Of a DNA stretch of 43,132 nt, positions 41,170-43,132 are shown one piece after another. Below the pieces are notes generated by a model. The model was not told where the DNA came from, searched no databases, and saw nothing but the letters and a program-made list of their open reading frames with translations. The stretch is from an uncultured Ectothiorhodospiraceae bacterium (lineage in GTDB: Bacteria; Pseudomonadota; Gammaproteobacteria; Nitrococcales; Halorhodospiraceae): the NCBI GenBank assembly GCA_913055575.1, contig CAJXLI010000003.1, positions 1 through 43,132 on the forward strand, in the 5' to 3' direction. Position 1 is the first letter of the stretch; every line of letters starts with the position of its first letter. A program made the position numbers and the translations under genes.

Positions 41170-42437
41170 GCCGCCGCCAGGGCCTGGTCGATATCCGCCA
41201 GGATGTCGTCCGCGTGCTCCAGGCCGATGGAGAGCCGGACCAGGTCCTGCGTGACCCCGGCGCTGGCCAGCTCCTCCTCGTTGAGCTGCCGGTGGGTGGT
41301 GCTCGCCGGGTGGCAGGCCAGCGACTTGGCGTCGCCGATATTCACCAGCCGGGTGATCAGCTGCAGCGCGTCGATAAAGCGGGCCCCCGCCTCGAAGCCG
41401 CCCTGGACGCCGAAGCTGAGGATGCTCGCCGCGCGCCCGCCCATGTAGCGGTCGGCGAGCGGCCTGTAGGGGCTGTCCTCGAGCCCGGCGAACTTCACCC
41501 AGTCGACCTGCGGATGGGCCTGGAGGTGCTCGGCCACGCGCTGGGCGTTGTCGCAGTGGCGGTCCATGCGCACCGGCAGGGTCTCGATGCCCTGCAGGAG
41601 CTGGAAGGCGCTGAGCGGCGATAGCGCCGCCCCCATGTTGCGCAGCGGCACCACGCGGCAGCGGGTGATGTAGGCCGCCTCCCCCATGTCCTCGGTGTAG
41701 CTCACCCCGTGGTAGGCGGGATCGGGCTCGACCATCATCGGGAAGCGGTCGCCGTGCTCGGCCCACGGGAACTTGCCGGAGTCGACGATGAGCCCGCCCA
41801 GCGTCGTGCCGTGGCCGCCCATGTACTTGGTCAGCGAGTGGACGACGATATCGGCGCCGTCCTCGATGGGCCGCCACAGGTACGGCGTGGCCACGGTGTT
41901 GTCGGCGATCAGGGGGATGCCGTTGCGGTGGGCGATCTCGGCGAGGCGCTCGAGGTCCACCACCTCGCCGGACGGATTGCCTATGGTCTCGCAGTACAGC
42001 GCCTTGGTGCGCCCGTCGATCTGCGCCTCGAGGCGCTCGTAGTCGTCCTGGGCGGCGAAGCGCACCTCGACCCCGTGAAGGGGCAGGGAGTGGGCGAAGA
42101 GGTTGTAGGTGCCGCCGTAGAGCCGCGAGGTGGAGACGATGTTATCGCCGGCCTGGGTGATGGCCTGGATGGCGTAGGTGATCGCCGCCATGCCGGAGGC
42201 CACCGCCAGCCCGCCGATGCCCCCCTCCAGCGCCGCCACGCGCTGCTCGAGCACGGCGTTGGTGGGGTTCATGATGCGGGTGTAGATGTTGCCCTCGACC
42301 TTGAGATCGAACAGGTCGGCCCCGTGCTGGGTGTCGTCGAAGGCGTAGGAGGTCGTCTGGTAGATGGGCACCGCCACGGCGTTGGTGGTCGGGTCGGGGG
42401 CGTAGCCGGCATGCACGGCCTGGGTCTCGAGCCTCAC
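41157..42437 (-). CDS. metY: O-acetylhomoserine sulfhydrylase
   Basis: 426 residues. A PLP enzyme that makes homocysteine (or methionine) from O-acetylhomoserine and sulphide or methanethiol in the cytoplasm. Cys/Met-metabolism PLP fold: TQAVHAGY opening, YTRIMNPTNAVLEQRVAALEGG, SGMAAITYAI, ETIGNPSGEVVD, IADNTVATPYLWRP, and PLP lysine Lys204 in VHSLTKYMGGHGTTLGG. Length and motifs fit MetY better than MetB or MetC. GTG 42435-42437 is chosen because GAGGAGGAG lies just upstream and the protein then opens as family members do. It is divergent from metH, which uses its product, so the two genes form a methionine-synthesis locus. Confidence 0.93.
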   Translation of the reverse strand: MRLETQAVHAGYAPDPTTNAVAVPIYQTTSYAFDDTQHGADLFDLKVEGNIYTRIMNPTNAVLEQRVAALEGGIGGLAVASGMAAITYAIQAITQAGDNIVSTSRLYGGTYNLFAHSLPLHGVEVRFAAQDDYERLEAQIDGRTKALYCETIGNPSGEVVDLERLAEIAHRNGIPLIADNTVATPYLWRPIEDGADIVVHSLTKYMGGHGTTLGGLIVDSGKFPWAEHGDRFPMMVEPDPAYHGVSYTEDMGEAAYITRCRVVPLRNMGAALSPLSAFQLLQGIETLPVRMDRHCDNAQRVAEHLQAHPQVDWVKFAGLEDSPYRPLADRYMGGRAASILSFGVQGGFEAGARFIDALQLITRLVNIGDAKSLACHPASTTHRQLNEEELASAGVTQDLVRLSIGLEHADDILADIDQALAAAQPG

Positions 42438-42729
42438 GGCGTGTCTCCTCCTCGTGGTGCCCCCTTCCGGGGGTTTGCTGCGTACGCGGCCAATTTGACA
42501 TTCCGCATGCGGGGGCTCAAGCGCCCCCGGGCGGGCGCGTTGCAACCGGGACGGCTTCCTGTCATCCTGTCGGGCTATTGCGTGCAAGCCGACAGCAACG
42601 GCGCTCGCCGCCACCCGCCTGAGTGATCAGCGCACCCCCGAGTCTTGAGCAGCGCGCCGGGCGCGAGCCGCGATGCGGCTGGCGGGCGAGTGCACGCAAC
42701 CACCCTGGGCCGAAGAGGGTACGAAAAGC
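42438..42729. other. metY-metH divergent intergenic region
   Basis: 292 bases holding the promoters of both methionine genes. I looked for SAM, SAH and cobalamin riboswitch cores on both strands and saw no convincing match. Two strong GC hairpins lie on the metY side (see separate entry). The metH side has AGAGGG about 12 bases before its ATG. No open frame here looks like a protein. Confidence 0.4.
42460..42528 (-). promoter_or_regulatory. Two GC hairpins in the metY leader
   Basis: On the metY strand, GGGGGC/GCCCCC (42511-42528, six-base loop) is followed by CCCCC-GGAA-GGGGG (42460-42473, GNRA-type loop), the latter only a few bases before the ribosome site. The C-run of one could pair with the G-run of the other, so mutually exclusive folds are possible. 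Attenuation or a structured leader is inference. Confidence 0.4.
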
Positions 42730-43132
42730 ATGACCGATCGCAGCCAACGCATCCACGAGCAACTCGCCGAGCGGATCCTCCTCCTCGATTGCGGCATGGG
42801 GACGGAGATCCAGAAGTACCCCCTCGAGGAGCAGGACTTCCGCGGCGACCGCTTCCAGGACCACCCCAGCGAGCTGCAGGGCAACAACGACCTGCTCAAC
42901 CTGACCCGGCCGGACGTCATCGAGGAGATCACGCGCGCCAACCTCGAGGCCGGCGCCGACATCGTCGAGAGCAACACCTTCAACTCCCAGGTCCTGTCCC
43001 AGGCGGACTACCAGACCGAGGCGCTCGTCGACGAGCTCAACCGCGAGGGCGCACGGCTCGCGCGGCGGCTGTGCGACGAGTACGAGCAGGCCGACGGCCG
43101 GCCGCGCTTCGTCGCCGGGACCATGGGGCCGA
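42730..43132 (+). CDS. metH: Cobalamin-dependent methionine synthase, N-terminal part (runs off the window)
   Basis: 134 residues of the homocysteine-binding barrel of MetH, which methylates homocysteine using methylcobalamin and methyl-tetrahydrofolate. Visible family elements are [14 protein letters not shown] near the start, [26 protein letters not shown], the helix [25 protein letters not shown] and FVAGTMGP at the window edge. The zinc-binding cysteines and the folate, cobalamin and activation domains lie beyond. The typical protein is about 1230 residues. A stand-alone BHMT-type methylase is the alternative, but this opening is characteristic of MetH. ATG 42730 has AGAGGG upstream. Confidence 0.92.
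   Translation, partial: MTDRSQRIHEQLAERILLLDCGMGTEIQKYPLEEQDFRGDRFQDHPSELQGNNDLLNLTRPDVIEEITRANLEAGADIVESNTFNSQVLSQADYQTEALVDELNREGARLARRLCDEYEQADGRPRFVAGTMGP

Noticed and set aside
42438-42729. SAM, SAH or cobalamin riboswitch before metY or metH
   Set aside because: No conserved core of these classes could be matched on either strand; only simple GC hairpins are seen.

Overview
The window is a high-GC bacterial chromosome segment. Codon use is dominated by G/C third positions, and the proteins are rich in acidic residues and arginine. The gene set (EttA, MetH, MetY, KaiB/KaiC, a b561-type cytochrome, a short-form Hcp) suggests a gammaproteobacterium, possibly a halophilic Ectothiorhodospiraceae relative such as Halorhodospira. 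That placement is inference only. No rRNA, tRNA or CRISPR array was seen, and no stretch over 300 bases lacks a gene.

Layout. (1) 1-7703 is a defence island with visibly lower GC. It carries the end of an IS630-type element that interrupts a DUF499 ATPase gene. Next to that is a four-gene type I Zorya anti-phage operon (zorA-B-C-D, all minus strand). zorA is split by a one-base shift at a six-base homopolymer. (2) 7704-11483 is a two-gene nuclease/ATPase pair of the YhaO/YhaN (SbcD/SbcC-like) kind. (3) 11679-15398 holds a short-form hybrid-cluster protein gene behind an NsrR-like operator, a DoxX membrane protein, and an unusual Rieske-glutamate synthase fusion. (4) 15426-36253 is one tightly packed minus-strand operon of nine genes and is the main find: kaiC, kaiB, a CHASE2 sensor with a degenerate kinase core, a lone receiver, a CapC/PgsC-like membrane protein with a large extra domain, an anchored beta-rich protein, a periplasmic hydrolase-like protein, a 1745-residue helical-repeat plus beta-barrel protein, and a 1389-residue CapB/PgsB-like ligase. 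(5) 36494-37674 encodes a b561-type cytochrome and a PepSY protein. (6) 37940-43132 holds ettA, a haem-motif SpoIIE-type phosphatase, metY and the start of metH.

How the nine-gene operon may work. CapB (ATP-dependent amide ligase) and CapC (its membrane partner) make gamma-linked polyglutamate in Bacillus. Here both are greatly enlarged. They sit with a candidate periplasmic hydrolase and with a protein whose layout (signal peptide, helical repeats, C-terminal barrel) recalls polymer exporters such as PgaA, BcsC and PelB. I read the set as an envelope-spanning machine that makes, trims and exports an amide-linked polymer, placed under a KaiC/KaiB timing module and a two-component-like relay. 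The parts are recognised from sequence. The joint function is inference, and I know of no description of it.
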